From: Avichristensenella sp031550535
GTDB taxonomy: Bacteria; Bacillota; Clostridia; Christensenellales; Aristaeellaceae
Assembly (NCBI GenBank): GCA_031550535.1
Contig: JAVBOM010000002.1
Location: 183,481 to 247,480, forward strand
Direction of reading: 5' to 3'
Length of the DNA stretch: 64,000 bases
Shown here: piece by piece, positions 51,686 through 60,812 of the stretch
Layout: each line of letters starts with the position of its first letter
Position numbering within the stretch: the first letter of the stretch is position 1
Made by a program: the position numbers and the translations under genes
Notes under the pieces: generated by a model
What the model saw: only the letters and a program-made list of their open reading frames with translations
What the model was told of the DNA's origin: nothing
Database searches by the model: none

Positions 51686-51748
51686 GAAGGGATTTCTGCG
51701 AAATCCCTTCGTGGCGCCCGATTGTTCCAATCAGCGCCGCCGTCATAG
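51686..51748. repeat. Family-A two-hairpin palindromic repeat
   Basis: GGGATTTC-TG-CGAAATCCC and GGCGCCCGATTGTTCCAATC hairpins, between promoter and ribosome site of the lactonase gene. Confidence 0.85.
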
Positions 51749-51767
51749 AACATGCCGGGAGGACGCC

Positions 51768-52769
51768 ATGGAAACACGCGCGTATTCACTCTATATCGGA
51801 ACATATACCAAGGGGGACAGCCGGGGCATATACCGCGCGGAGTTTGCGCGCGGCGCGCTGTGCGTGACCGGATGCACGGAGGCGGTGAATCCGTCCTACC
51901 TCGCGCGGCGGGGCGGCGCGCTGTACGCCGTGAAAGAAACGGCGGGCGGGAGCGTTGCATCGTACCGCGTGGAGGCGGACGGGACGCTCGCGCTGACCGG
52001 GGAGATGCTAACGGGCGGCGACGCGCCGTGCCACGTGTGCGCCGCCAGGAATCATCTGTATGTGTCCAACTACACGTCCGGCTCGCTGGCGGCGCTGGCG
52101 CTGGACGCGCGCGGCGCGCTCTCGTCCCCGGCGCGGGTGTTCGCGCACGAGGGCCATGGCCCGAATCCGGCGCGTCAGGCCGGGCCGCACGCGCATCAGG
52201 CGCAGCCTACGCCGAACGGCCGCTTCCTCGCGGTGTGCGACCTGGGTACGGACGGCGTGTATTTTTACCCGCTGGATGATGCGGGCATTTGCGGGCCCGC
52301 GCGGCGCGTGCAAACGCCCCCAGGCGTGGGGCCGCGCCACACGGCGTTTGGGGACAGCGAAATGTGGTATCTGCTGGGCGAGCTATCGTGCGACGTGCTG
52401 GTGTACCGGGGCTATGGCGACCAAGCAACGCTTGTGGAGCGCGTCAGCCTGCTGCGGCCGGGCGATCCGGACAGCGCGGCGTCGGCGCTGCGCCTCTCGC
52501 CGGACGGCGCGCTGCTGCTGGCCAGCGTGCGCGGCGCGAACACCCTGGCGCTGCTTGACGTGCTGGCGGACGGCACGCTCGGGGAGCCGCGCTGGTTTGA
52601 CGCGGGCGGTGACTGGCCGCGCGACGCCGCGTTCACGCCGGACGGGCGGCACGTCCTCTGCGCGTGCGAGCGGGAGCACCGGGTGACCGTGTTCGCGGCG
52701 GGAGAGGGCGGCCTTGCGCCCGTCAGCGCCACCGGCGTGCCGTCGCCCACGTGCCTGTGCTTTGGGTGA
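51768..52769 (+). CDS. Lactonase-family beta-propeller protein (6-phosphogluconolactonase type)
   Basis: This 333-residue protein looks like the YbhE/Pgl lactonase family, a seven-bladed propeller that opens sugar lactones. The opening YSLYIGTYTKGDSRGIYRAEF, the GPNPARQAGPHAHQAQPTPN block (about residues 125-145) with conserved His, and repeated blade ends such as LRLSPDGALLLASVRGANTL support this. GGGAGG precedes ATG 51768. The longer frame upstream translates a family-A repeat and is rejected. No signal peptide is evident. A role in sugar acid metabolism fits the region, but substrate is open. Confidence 0.87.
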   Translation: METRAYSLYIGTYTKGDSRGIYRAEFARGALCVTGCTEAVNPSYLARRGGALYAVKETAGGSVASYRVEADGTLALTGEMLTGGDAPCHVCAARNHLYVSNYTSGSLAALALDARGALSSPARVFAHEGHGPNPARQAGPHAHQAQPTPNGRFLAVCDLGTDGVYFYPLDDAGICGPARRVQTPPGVGPRHTAFGDSEMWYLLGELSCDVLVYRGYGDQATLVERVSLLRPGDPDSAASALRLSPDGALLLASVRGANTLALLDVLADGTLGEPRWFDAGGDWPRDAAFTPDGRHVLCACEREHRVTVFAAGEGGLAPVSATGVPSPTCLCFG

Positions 52770-52889
52770 GGGTGTTGATGTGATTTGCGCTGACAAACAG
52801 GAAATTCTGGTATAAAAATTAAGGCGATATGCGCGGAGAATGAAATAATTATCAATTTTACCTAAATAGTTTATTGACGGGCTTTTCGC

Positions 52890-52918
52890 TTGACAGCCCG
52901 CCCTCTTTTCATTATCAT
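52890..52918 (+). promoter_or_regulatory. Sigma-A-like promoter for oligopeptide importer operon
   Basis: TTGACA, 17-bp spacer, TATCAT. It gives a leader of about 360 nt that contains a triple family-A array before the binding-protein gene. Confidence 0.75.
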
Positions 52919-53053
52919 GAGATGTGCAACCTACACAGATTGCACGAAATGCCACACGCGGGGCCGCCGGCGATCGGGACAAGGGTTTCGCGCGCGAAAC
53001 AGCCGGCCCTGGCGTTTTTCTTTTGGTGGGCAACGCATGGCTTGCGCTCCGTG

Positions 53054-53236
53054 GAAGGGATTTCTTGCGAACTCCCCTTAGGGCGGCCGATTTTGCAAAT
53101 CAGCGCCGCCGTCGAGGAAGGGATTTCTTGTGAAATCCCCTTATGGCGGCCGATTTTGCAAATCAGCGCCGCCGTCGAGGAAGGGATTTCTTGTGAAATC
53201 CCCTCAGGGCGCCCGATTTTTCAGATCGTGCCGCCT
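53054..53236. repeat. Tandem array of three family-A repeats
   Basis: Three head-to-tail units of about 62-64 bp, all in the same direction, with variants GGGCGGCCGATTTTGCAAAT and GGGCGCCCGATTTTTCAGAT. It lies in the leader of the oligopeptide operon; no gene was seen in 52770-53284. Confidence 0.9.
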
Positions 53237-53284
53237 TGATGGGGCGGGCCGGCGTTCTCAATAGAAAACGGAGGAGGGTAATCC

Positions 53285-55138
53285 ATGAAGAGGTTCCAAA
53301 AGGGTCTGGCTTTCGCCCTGGTCGCCATGATGATGCTGGCGGCGATGCCGGCGCTTAGCGAGGCGGTCACCGAAGGCCCGCACGGCCTGAAGTACGCGAA
53401 GGACCAAACGCTCCACCTGGTGTATACGACCGAAGCCACAACGCTGTGCGCGTTTGCCGCCTCCGGCAGCGCGAACGATTGGCAGGCTGTATCCAACTGT
53501 GTCGAGGGCCTTGTGACCGTTGACAAATACGGCAACTACGTCCCGGGCATGGCCGAGAGCTGGGAAATCAGCGACGACGGCACGGTCTACACGTTCAAGC
53601 TCCGCCAGGGGCAGCAGTGGGTGGACCACACCGGCAAGGAGATGGGCCCGATCACGGCCGCGGACTATGTGGCCGTTGCCGAGTACACCTGCGACCCGGC
53701 CAAGGCGTCCTCCAACGCGTACTACTATGAGAACGCCATCAAGGGCGCGGCTGAATTCCTGAAGGGCGAGACCTCAGATTTCAGCACAGTCGGCTTCAAG
53801 GCGGTGGATGATTATACGCTGGAACTCACGCTGACCCAGCCGATCCCGTACTTCATCTCCCAGTGCGGCAGCTACATGGGCGCGTACGCCCCGCTGCTGG
53901 CGGAGCTGGACGAGGGCTACGGCGTGGACAACGAGAGCATGTACTACAACGGCGCGTACATCATGACCGAGTTCTCCCCGCAGTACCGCCGCGTGTATGA
54001 GAAGAACGCCTCCTACTACAACGCGGACGAAACCTACATCGAGAAGGTCATCATGTCCTACAATGCTGAAGCCGCGACGCTGGCGCCGGAGCTGTTCCTG
54101 CGCGGCGAGACGGACACGGCGGACATCAGCACCGCCATTCTGGACGAATGGAAGAAGAACCCCGACACGAAGGACATCGTCGTGCCCGGCCTGCCGGACC
54201 CGGTGTACATGTATGTCTACGGCTTCAACTACGATCCGCAGTTTGACGCGCAATATGAGCCGGACAACTGGCGCCTGGCCGTCAACAACGAGAATTTCCG
54301 CCAGTCCCTGTACTGGGGCCTGAACCGCTACAAGGCGCTGCTCGTGCAGGATCCGTACAACCCGCAGCTCCAGCAGACCAACACGGTCGTCCCGGTGGGC
54401 TGGTGCAGCGTGGACGGCGTGGACTACACCGAGATCGGCGCGCTGAAGGAGATCACCGACAGGCCGGACAACTCGTTTGACGAGGCGAAGGCGCTCGAAT
54501 ACAAGGCGAAGGCCGTGGAAGAACTGACCGCCGCGGGCGCGACGTTCCCCATCAAGATCCTGATGCCGTACAACCCGACCCTGGTCTCCTGGGAAATGGA
54601 AGTGCAGGTTGTCAAGCAGCAGCTCACGGACCTGCTGGGCACGGATTACATCGAGTGCATCATTGAGGCCGGCCCGTCCACGGGCTTCCTGGCCGAAGTG
54701 CGCCGTACCGGCAAGTTCGCGTTCATGAAGCTGAACAACGGTTCCAACTACGACGACCCGATTTCCCGCATCCCGCCGTTTGACAAGGGCAACAACTGGA
54801 CGTTCCTGGACAAGGCGCAGGGCGAGGACATCGAGGCGCTCGTGGCCGAGTACTATGCGCTGACCGATGCCGCCAAGGCCGTGCCGCTGAAGAACATGGA
54901 GCGGTATGAGAAGTTCGCCGAGGCCGAGGCGTTCCTGCTGAACCACGCGATGACCATCCCGTTCTGCCAGGACACGGACGGCTACTTCGTGGCGAAGTAC
55001 AACCCGTTCGAGCGTCCGCACAACACGGACCGGCTGTGGCGCGGCATGCGCGTGCTCGAAGAGCCGCTGACCGAGGCGCAGTTCCTGGCGCTGTACGCGG
55101 ACTGGGTCATCGAGAAGGCCGCTTCCATCGCTGAGTAA
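53285..55138 (+). CDS. Oligopeptide ABC importer, solute-binding protein
   Basis: The 617-residue secreted protein has a signal peptide (MKRFQKGLAFALVAMMMLAA, cleavage near ALS-EAV) and the family-5 binding-protein fold: LVTVDKYGNYVPGMAESWEISDDG near residue 78 and TVYTFKLRQGQQWVDHTGKEM are typical of DppA/OppA. It lacks a lipobox cysteine. It would capture peptides or other compounds such as nickel chelates or oligosaccharides, since the family is broad. GGAGGG lies upstream of ATG 53285. It is the first gene of an operon with two permeases and two ATPases, separated from them by a strong hairpin and a MITE-like insertion. Confidence 0.92.
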   Translation: MKRFQKGLAFALVAMMMLAAMPALSEAVTEGPHGLKYAKDQTLHLVYTTEATTLCAFAASGSANDWQAVSNCVEGLVTVDKYGNYVPGMAESWEISDDGTVYTFKLRQGQQWVDHTGKEMGPITAADYVAVAEYTCDPAKASSNAYYYENAIKGAAEFLKGETSDFSTVGFKAVDDYTLELTLTQPIPYFISQCGSYMGAYAPLLAELDEGYGVDNESMYYNGAYIMTEFSPQYRRVYEKNASYYNADETYIEKVIMSYNAEAATLAPELFLRGETDTADISTAILDEWKKNPDTKDIVVPGLPDPVYMYVYGFNYDPQFDAQYEPDNWRLAVNNENFRQSLYWGLNRYKALLVQDPYNPQLQQTNTVVPVGWCSVDGVDYTEIGALKEITDRPDNSFDEAKALEYKAKAVEELTAAGATFPIKILMPYNPTLVSWEMEVQVVKQQLTDLLGTDYIECIIEAGPSTGFLAEVRRTGKFAFMKLNNGSNYDDPISRIPPFDKGNNWTFLDKAQGEDIEALVAEYYALTDAAKAVPLKNMERYEKFAEAEAFLLNHAMTIPFCQDTDGYFVAKYNPFERPHNTDRLWRGMRVLEEPLTEAQFLALYADWVIEKAASIAE

Positions 55139-55169
55139 ACGGTAAAACAACACCATCGCAACAACTGCA

Positions 55170-55207
55170 AACCATGTGCCTCCCGCGGAGGCGGGAGGCA
55201 CATGGTT
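55170..55207 (+). terminator. Long perfect hairpin after the binding-protein gene
   Basis: AACCATGTGCCTCCCGC and GCGGGAGGCACATGGTT form a perfect 17-bp stem with a GGAG loop. It ends right where the MITE target duplication begins (55208). T-rich sequence after it is weak, so it may be a partial terminator or mRNA stabiliser. Confidence 0.7.
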
Positions 55208-55215
55208 TCTGTATT

Positions 55216-55378
55216 TATTACCCCGGCACCGAAAGGCCGGAATTCTGCACGGATCTTTTTCCGCCCAACTGCGTCGCCCTCCATTCGGCGTAGCGCCGCT
55301 ACGCCTCATTCCAGCTCCTTGCTGGACGAAAAAATCTCTCGTGCAGCTCTCTTCCGACTGTTCGATGCCGGGGTAATA
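55216..55378. mobile_element. MITE-like element with 13-bp TIRs and 8-bp target duplication
   Basis: Perfect terminal inverted repeats TATTACCCCGGCA (55216-55228) and TGCCGGGGTAATA (55366-55378) bound 163 bp. The flanks carry the identical direct repeat TCTGTATT (55208-55215 and 55379-55386). Internally there are long complementary arms (GCACGGATCTTTTTCCG against CGAAAAAATCTCTCGTGC) and a central palindrome GGCGTAGCGCCGCTACGCC. It encodes no credible protein, so it is non-autonomous. Confidence 0.85.
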
Positions 55379-55414
55379 TCTGTATTCAAATGTACGGCAA
55401 AGGGGTGTCCCCGT

Positions 55415-56353
55415 ATGCTACGCTATATCGGCAAGCGGCTTCTGCGCTCCCTGGTCAGCCTTTTTATCATCATTGTCGTGGTGTTCTGCCTGCTCCGCTT
55501 GATGCCGGTCGAGGGGTATTTCCAAAACTTCGACAAGATGACCGAGACGCAGCTTTATAACGCGCTGGAAAAAATGGGCCTGAACGACCCGATTCCCGTG
55601 CAGTTTTTCAATTTCTTCAAACAACTGCTAAAGGGCGACCTGGGCGTGTCGCTCAGATACCGCGTCAATTATCCGATTGTGAAAATAGTTGCGCAAAAAG
55701 CGCCGTATTCCATCCGGTTTGGGCTTTTGTCCATGGCCTTCAGCCTGCCGCTCGGCCTTGCGCTGGGTGTGCTGATGGCGCGGAGGAAGAGCGGTTTATG
55801 GGATAAATTCGGCACCGGGTTCATCGTGCTGATGCAGGCGATGCCCGCGGCCATCTATTACCTGTTCATCCAGCTTTACGGTTCCTCGGCGCTGGGGTTC
55901 AGCATCCTGTATAACCCGGACAAGACGTCCAGCATGATCCTGCCGCTGGTTTCGCTGATCCTTCCGAACATCGCCTACTACGCGATGTGGATGCGGCGCT
56001 ACACGGTGGATGAGACAAACAGGGATTACATCAAGCTGGCCCGCACCAAGGGCGTGCCGAACACGGCCATCTGGTTCCGCCATGTGTTCAGGAACGCCAT
56101 CGTGCCCATGGTCAACTTCATTCCCGGGTCCATCATCTTCACCATCGCCGGGTCCATCTATGTCGAGTCCCTGTACTCGATCCCCGGCATGGGCGGCCTG
56201 CTGGTGGACGTCATCAAGCGGCAGGACAACAACATGGTGCAGGCGCTGGTCATCATCTTTGCCACGCTGTCGATCGTCAGCCTTCTGCTGGGCGATCTCC
56301 TGATGGCGCTGGTCGACCCGCGCATCAGCCTGACAAAGAAGGAGAGCCGCTGA
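55415..56353 (+). CDS. Oligopeptide ABC importer, DppB-type permease
   Basis: This 312-residue permease begins MLRYIGKRLLRSLVSLFIII, the classic DppB/OppB start with the first membrane segment. The family periplasmic loop (LGVSLRYRVNYPIV) and the coupling loop DYIKLARTKGVPNTAIWFRHVFRNA follow. It forms half the channel for the solute bound by the family-5 binding protein. ATG 55415 has AAAGGGG upstream. A longer frame reads back through the MITE-like insertion and is rejected. The next permease starts 1 bp after the stop. Confidence 0.93.
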   Translation: MLRYIGKRLLRSLVSLFIIIVVVFCLLRLMPVEGYFQNFDKMTETQLYNALEKMGLNDPIPVQFFNFFKQLLKGDLGVSLRYRVNYPIVKIVAQKAPYSIRFGLLSMAFSLPLGLALGVLMARRKSGLWDKFGTGFIVLMQAMPAAIYYLFIQLYGSSALGFSILYNPDKTSSMILPLVSLILPNIAYYAMWMRRYTVDETNRDYIKLARTKGVPNTAIWFRHVFRNAIVPMVNFIPGSIIFTIAGSIYVESLYSIPGMGGLLVDVIKRQDNNMVQALVIIFATLSIVSLLLGDLLMALVDPRISLTKKESR

Positions 56354-56354
56354 C

Positions 56355-57407
56355 ATGAGCAAGTATTCAATGTCCCAAAAGGCCTTTGAAAAAATGAGCC
56401 AGGGCGTGCTCGACGATCTGAGACGGCAGGTGCAGGGCACGAGCGACGACCTGTCCCGGGATGAGACGGTCCTTCTCTCCCCGGACCTGTTCCGGGAGAC
56501 GGAGCACAGCGAGGCGGAAGCGGAACGCACCGGCTTTTCCAACTACTCCTACTGGGGTAGCACGTTCCGCATGTTCTTCAAAAACAAGTTGGCCGTGTTT
56601 ACGCTCTCCGTGGTGGCGATCCTGGTGGTGTTCACGCTGATTCAGCCGTTCCTGCCGGGCCAGATGGACCCCAACCGCGTGAACAACAACCCGGCGACCG
56701 GCATGCAGATCATCAACCGCGCGCCGGATTCCGAGTTCTGGTTCGGCACCAACGCCATTGGCCAGGACCTGTGGGCGCGCATCTGGGCCGGCACGCGCAC
56801 GTCGCTGTTCATCGGGTTCACGGTGGCGGTGGTGCAGGCGCTGGTCGGCATCACCATCGGCGTGCTGTGGGGGTATGTCAGGAAGCTCGACTTCTTCTTT
56901 ACGGAGCTGTATAACGTCGTCAACAACATCCCCACGACGATCATCCTGATCCTGGCGTCGTACATCATGCGGCCGAGCGTTAAGACGATCATCATCGCGA
57001 TGTGCATCACGGGCTGGATTGTGCTGGCCCGGTTCATCCGGAACCTCGTCGTCATCATCCGCGACCAGGATTTCAACGTCGCGTCGCGGTGCCTCGGATC
57101 ACCCCTGCCCAAGGTGATCGTCAAAAATCTGCTGCCGCACATGGTGTCCGTCATCATGCTGCGCATGGCGCTGGCGATACCCGAGGCCATCGGCAACGAG
57201 GTGTTCATGACATACATCGGCCTGGGCGTGCCGATTGAGACGCCTTCGCTCGGCAACCTGATCAACGCGGGCCGCATCCTGATGATGTCGCCGTCGCTCC
57301 GGTATCAGCTCATTTTCCCGGCCATTGTGCTGTCGGTCATCACGATTTGCTTCTACCTGACCGGCAACTTCTTCGCCGACGCGGCAGACCCGAAGAACCA
57401 CGTGTAA
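56355..57407 (+). CDS. Oligopeptide ABC importer, DppC-type permease
   Basis: The 350-residue partner permease has a long cytoplasmic N-terminus (residues 1-75), then six membrane segments beginning LAVFTLSVVAILVVFTLIQP. The OppC signature FGTNAIGQDLWARIWAGTRTSL lies near residue 130 and the coupling loop DFNVASRCLGSPLPKVIVKNLLP near 240. This order matches OppC/DppC proteins. It is followed 15 bp later by the first ATPase gene, with AAAGGAGG between them. Confidence 0.93.
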   Translation: MSKYSMSQKAFEKMSQGVLDDLRRQVQGTSDDLSRDETVLLSPDLFRETEHSEAEAERTGFSNYSYWGSTFRMFFKNKLAVFTLSVVAILVVFTLIQPFLPGQMDPNRVNNNPATGMQIINRAPDSEFWFGTNAIGQDLWARIWAGTRTSLFIGFTVAVVQALVGITIGVLWGYVRKLDFFFTELYNVVNNIPTTIILILASYIMRPSVKTIIIAMCITGWIVLARFIRNLVVIIRDQDFNVASRCLGSPLPKVIVKNLLPHMVSVIMLRMALAIPEAIGNEVFMTYIGLGVPIETPSLGNLINAGRILMMSPSLRYQLIFPAIVLSVITICFYLTGNFFADAADPKNHV

Positions 57408-57422
57408 AGGAGGCGAGCGGAG

Positions 57423-58487
57423 ATGGAAAAGAATACGCTGCTGTCCATACAGAACATCCATGTCAAGTTCAGCCTTCGCGGCCAGGTGCTGCACGCGATC
57501 CGTGGCGTTTCGCTGGATGTGTACAAGAATGAGTCCATCGCGATCGTGGGGGAGTCGGGCGCCGGCAAGTCCGTGCTGATGAAGAACCTGAACGGCCTGC
57601 TGGACAAGAACGGCTGGGTGGAATCCGGCGACATCCTGTACGAGGGCATGAACCTGGCGAAGTTCAAGGGCGAAAACGACTGGCGCAAGGTGCGCGGCAA
57701 GCACATCGCCATGGTGATGCAGGACCCGATGACCAGCCTGAACCCGCTGAAAACGGTCGGCTGGCAGATCTGTGAATCCCTGCGGTACAACCAGGACCTG
57801 CACGGCGCGGAGGCGCGCAAGAAGGCGATGGAGCTGCTGACCGACGTCGGCATCCAGGAGCCGGAGCGGCGCTACCACCAGTACCCGCACGAGTTTTCCG
57901 GCGGCATGCGCCAGCGCGTCGTCATCGCTATCGCCCTGGCGTGCAACCCGCGCATTCTGATCTGCGACGAGCCGACCACGGCGCTGGACGTGACCATCCA
58001 GGCGCAGATCCTGAAACTGATCCATGACCTGAAGGACAAATACGACCTGACGCTGATCTACATCACGCACGACCTGGGCGTGGTGGCGAACGTGGCGGAC
58101 CGCATCGCCGTGATGTACGCCGGGGATATTGTGGAGATCGGCACGTGCGACGAGGTATTCTTCGACCCGAAGCACCCGTACACGTGGGCGCTGCTGTCGT
58201 CGCTGCCGCAGCTCGGCGTGCGCAAGCACGCGCTGTACTCCATCAAGGGCACACCGCCGAACCTGTTCAACCCCATCCGGGGGGACGCGTTCGCGGCGAG
58301 AAACCCGCGCCCGCTGGCGATCGACTTCCTGCACAGGCCGCCGTACTTTGACGTGACGCCGACGCACCGCGCCAAGACGTGGCTGCTGGACGAGCGGTCG
58401 CCGAAGATGGAACCGCCGGAGGCCATCCGCAACATCCGCACGTTCTTTGCGGGCGGCAATCCGGTGGAAGGGGGTGCGAGCGAATGA
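57423..58487 (+). CDS. Oligopeptide ABC importer, DppD-type ATPase
   Basis: This 354-residue ATPase drives import. Walker A is GESGAGKS (residues 43-50), the Q-loop is MQDPMTSLNPL, the ABC signature FSGGMRQR lies near residue 160, and Walker B is ILICDEPT near 180. The C-terminal oligopeptide-transporter tail (GTPPNLFNPIRGDAF) is present, but the cysteine cluster seen in many DppD/OppD proteins is replaced (FAARNPRPLAIDFL), so an iron-sulphur site is unlikely. It overlaps the next ATPase gene by 4 bp (ATGA). Confidence 0.94.
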   Translation: MEKNTLLSIQNIHVKFSLRGQVLHAIRGVSLDVYKNESIAIVGESGAGKSVLMKNLNGLLDKNGWVESGDILYEGMNLAKFKGENDWRKVRGKHIAMVMQDPMTSLNPLKTVGWQICESLRYNQDLHGAEARKKAMELLTDVGIQEPERRYHQYPHEFSGGMRQRVVIAIALACNPRILICDEPTTALDVTIQAQILKLIHDLKDKYDLTLIYITHDLGVVANVADRIAVMYAGDIVEIGTCDEVFFDPKHPYTWALLSSLPQLGVRKHALYSIKGTPPNLFNPIRGDAFAARNPRPLAIDFLHRPPYFDVTPTHRAKTWLLDERSPKMEPPEAIRNIRTFFAGGNPVEGGASE

Positions 58488-59419
58488 GCCAGAGAGAAGT
58501 CATCATGAGCGTCCGGGACATGCACGTAACGTTCGGTTCGGGGCGGAGCGCGTTTGAGGCCGTCAAGGGCGTGTCGTTTGACATTTACAAGGGCGAGACG
58601 TTCGGCCTGGCCGGGGAATCCGGGTCCGGCAAGACGACGATTGGCCGTGCGATCATCCGCGTGAACCCGATGAGCGGCGGCGAGGTGCGCTTCCAGGGCG
58701 ACCGCATCAGCGGAAAGGTGTCCGGTCAGGTGGATCACCGCGTCATCCGCGGCATCCAGATGATTTTCCAGGACCCGATGGCCTCGCTGAACGAGCGGGC
58801 CAAGGTGGACTACATCGTGTCCGAGGGCCTGACGAACATTGAGAAGCACCTGAGCGCGCAGCAACGCAAGGACCGCGTGTCGCAGGCGCTGCTGGACGTG
58901 GGGCTTCTGCCGGAGTTTGCCAGCCGGTTCCCGCACGAGTTCTCGGGCGGGCAGCGGCAGCGCATCGGCATCGCGCGGGCGCTGATCATGAACCCGTCGT
59001 TCATCGTCGCGGATGAGCCGATCTCCGCGCTGGACGTGTCCATCCGCGCGCAGGTGCTGAACCTGATGAGCGAATTGCAAAAGCAGCGGAACCTGACGTA
59101 CCTGTTCATCGCGCACGATCTGTCCGTGATGCGCTTCATCACCGACCGTATCGCGATCATCCGAAAGGGCGTCATTGTGGAGCTGGCGGAGACGGAGGAA
59201 CTGTTCCGCCACCCGCTGCACCCGTACACGCGCGCGCTGATTTCCGCCATTCCGGTGCCGAACCCGGAGGTGGAGAAGAAAAAGAAGCTGGAAGTCTACA
59301 ACCCCGCCTGCCACGACTACAGCGTGGATAAACCCGAGATGGCCGAGGTCGCGCCCGGGCACTTTGTGCACGGGAACGCCAAGGAGATGGACGCGTACCG
59401 GGAGAAACTGGCGCGGTAG
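58484..59419 (+). CDS. Oligopeptide ABC importer, DppF-type ATPase
   Basis: The 311-residue second ATPase contains Walker A GESGSGKT (about residues 44-51), the Q-loop IFQDPMASLNERAKV, the signature FSGGQRQRIGIARAL and Walker B FIVADEPI. The C-terminal tail is short (VYNPACHDYSVDKPEMAEV) compared with many DppF proteins. ATG 58484 overlaps the previous stop. Together with the upstream ATPase it forms the heterodimeric motor of the importer, the only importer in the window with its own ATPases. Confidence 0.94.
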   Translation: MSQREVIMSVRDMHVTFGSGRSAFEAVKGVSFDIYKGETFGLAGESGSGKTTIGRAIIRVNPMSGGEVRFQGDRISGKVSGQVDHRVIRGIQMIFQDPMASLNERAKVDYIVSEGLTNIEKHLSAQQRKDRVSQALLDVGLLPEFASRFPHEFSGGQRQRIGIARALIMNPSFIVADEPISALDVSIRAQVLNLMSELQKQRNLTYLFIAHDLSVMRFITDRIAIIRKGVIVELAETEELFRHPLHPYTRALISAIPVPNPEVEKKKKLEVYNPACHDYSVDKPEMAEVAPGHFVHGNAKEMDAYREKLAR

Positions 59420-59458
59420 ATAGAGGGAAAGGAATCGCTATAGGGCCGGGGGTTGACG

Positions 59459-59556
59459 CGGTAGGAAAGGAACGCTGGGACTCCGTCCCAGACCCTGCCA
59501 AAGGACTTTGCCCTTTGGAATCCCTTCATTTCGCCTCATGGCGGGAGAGATTCTTG
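59459..59556 (+). repeat. Family-D element, short form
   Basis: GGAACGCTGGGACTCCGTCC (CTGGGAC/GTCCCAG hairpin), CCTGCCAAAGG/CCTTTGG hairpin and AATCCCTTCATTTCGC. It matches the outer parts of 26106-26400 but lacks the inner family-C segment. It lies after the oligopeptide operon. Confidence 0.65.
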
Positions 59557-59636
59557 TAGGGAAAAATCTTTCAGGCAGGTTCCAAGGGGCGTTCCGCATT
59601 CCTACCGCGACACCCTCCGGTTTTGTTATCCCTGTA

Positions 59637-60812
59637 TTACTTCTGTAGGTTCAGCGTGATATCCGGGTAAACCTCTCCCGTGCCCGCGTCATACGGGCGC
59701 AGGATCACCGTCTCGGGCAGGGATTCCCGCGCGGCGAAGAATACCTCGATCCGCTGTACGGTGCCTTCGCCCTCCGGGTCCTCGTATTTTCGGTAGCTGC
59801 CGAGCGCGGGCAGGGGTTCGCCATCCGCGCCCAGGACATCCGCCCAGAGATTGTCGAGCGCCGGCGATTCGTTTTCCCATGGGGGGATGCCGGTGGTATC
59901 GGCGAAGCGGAACGTGCCGTACAGCCCTTGTGGGGTGGAGAGGAAGTCCACGGCGTCCAAGCGGTAGCCTTCGCCCTCCACGGGCAGGTTCGTGGCCGTG
60001 TAGCGCGCCTGTTCGGCCTGCGTCTGCGTGACGGTCACTTCGACGCTGCCCTTCTCCAGCATATCGACGGTCGATTCGCCGGGCGTTTGCAGCCACACGC
60101 TGGGGGTCAGGGTGACGGTCAGCGGACCCAGCAAGGGGAAGGGCGGCGGGTTTTCGACGCCCTCAAAAGCGCCGGGCCGCAGGTCGATGATGTAATCCAC
60201 CACCAGCACGCCGGGGGACTCGTAGAACCAGGATTGGCTGCTCGCCACCGTGTCGACATCGCCGAGCATGGCCATGGGTGTGCCCACGATCAGCACGCGG
60301 TCGGCCTCCCGCGCCTTGGAGATGAAGGGCTTGCGAAGGCCCTGGCCTTCCGCCTCCACCGGGAGGGTGCGGCCCGGCACACCGTGTTCTGGCAGCGGGT
60401 ACAGGTAGTCGGCGTCGAAATCATAGAGCAGGGCGTCGCCGGGGTTCTTTACGGCGCATTCCACCGCCAGATGGATGGCGACGCCGTCGCTCACCGCGTC
60501 GCGCACGGTGACGGTGATGTTCTCCATTTGGTCGCCGCCGGTCTGGGCGGGCAGGGTTTGCACGGGGAGGGTGTCCGCCGCCGGCGTCGTGCCGGGGAAC
60601 AGGAAGCGCAGCACGCCGTCCCCTCCGGCCACCGCCAGCGCGGCGCCCGCCAGCATCACGAGCAGGGCCACCGCGATCATTGCAGTGCGCATTGTGAATC
60701 GTTTCATGGGAACCTCCCTTGTCTGTTCCAGCGCGCTGGCGATGCTCCGGCGGAACGCGTCCGGCGCGGGTTCGTAGGCGTGCTGCCATCTATCGTTATT
60801 TTTTGTGTTCAT
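59637..60812 (-). CDS. Membrane-anchored anti-sigma-factor-like protein (module 2)
   Basis: This 391-residue protein repeats the design of module 1: a cytoplasmic stretch (residues 1-41), one membrane segment (about 42-63, TAMIAVALLVMLAGAALAVA), then a large external domain starting ENITVTVRDAVSDGVAIHL. It is likely a DUF4179-type anti-sigma factor holding the ECF sigma encoded just upstream. GGAGGAGG precedes ATG 60812, which overlaps the sigma gene stop by 4 bp. The external domains of the two modules share VRDAV-DG but diverge elsewhere, so the sensed signals may differ. Confidence 0.82.
   Translation of the reverse strand: MNTKNNDRWQHAYEPAPDAFRRSIASALEQTREVPMKRFTMRTAMIAVALLVMLAGAALAVAGGDGVLRFLFPGTTPAADTLPVQTLPAQTGGDQMENITVTVRDAVSDGVAIHLAVECAVKNPGDALLYDFDADYLYPLPEHGVPGRTLPVEAEGQGLRKPFISKAREADRVLIVGTPMAMLGDVDTVASSQSWFYESPGVLVVDYIIDLRPGAFEGVENPPPFPLLGPLTVTLTPSVWLQTPGESTVDMLEKGSVEVTVTQTQAEQARYTATNLPVEGEGYRLDAVDFLSTPQGLYGTFRFADTTGIPPWENESPALDNLWADVLGADGEPLPALGSYRKYEDPEGEGTVQRIEVFFAARESLPETVILRPYDAGTGEVYPDITLNLQK

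Noticed and set aside
55202..55414. N-terminal extension of the DppB-type permease through the MITE
   Set aside because: DppB proteins start MLRYIGKR-like; the extension is only the insertion read in an open frame.
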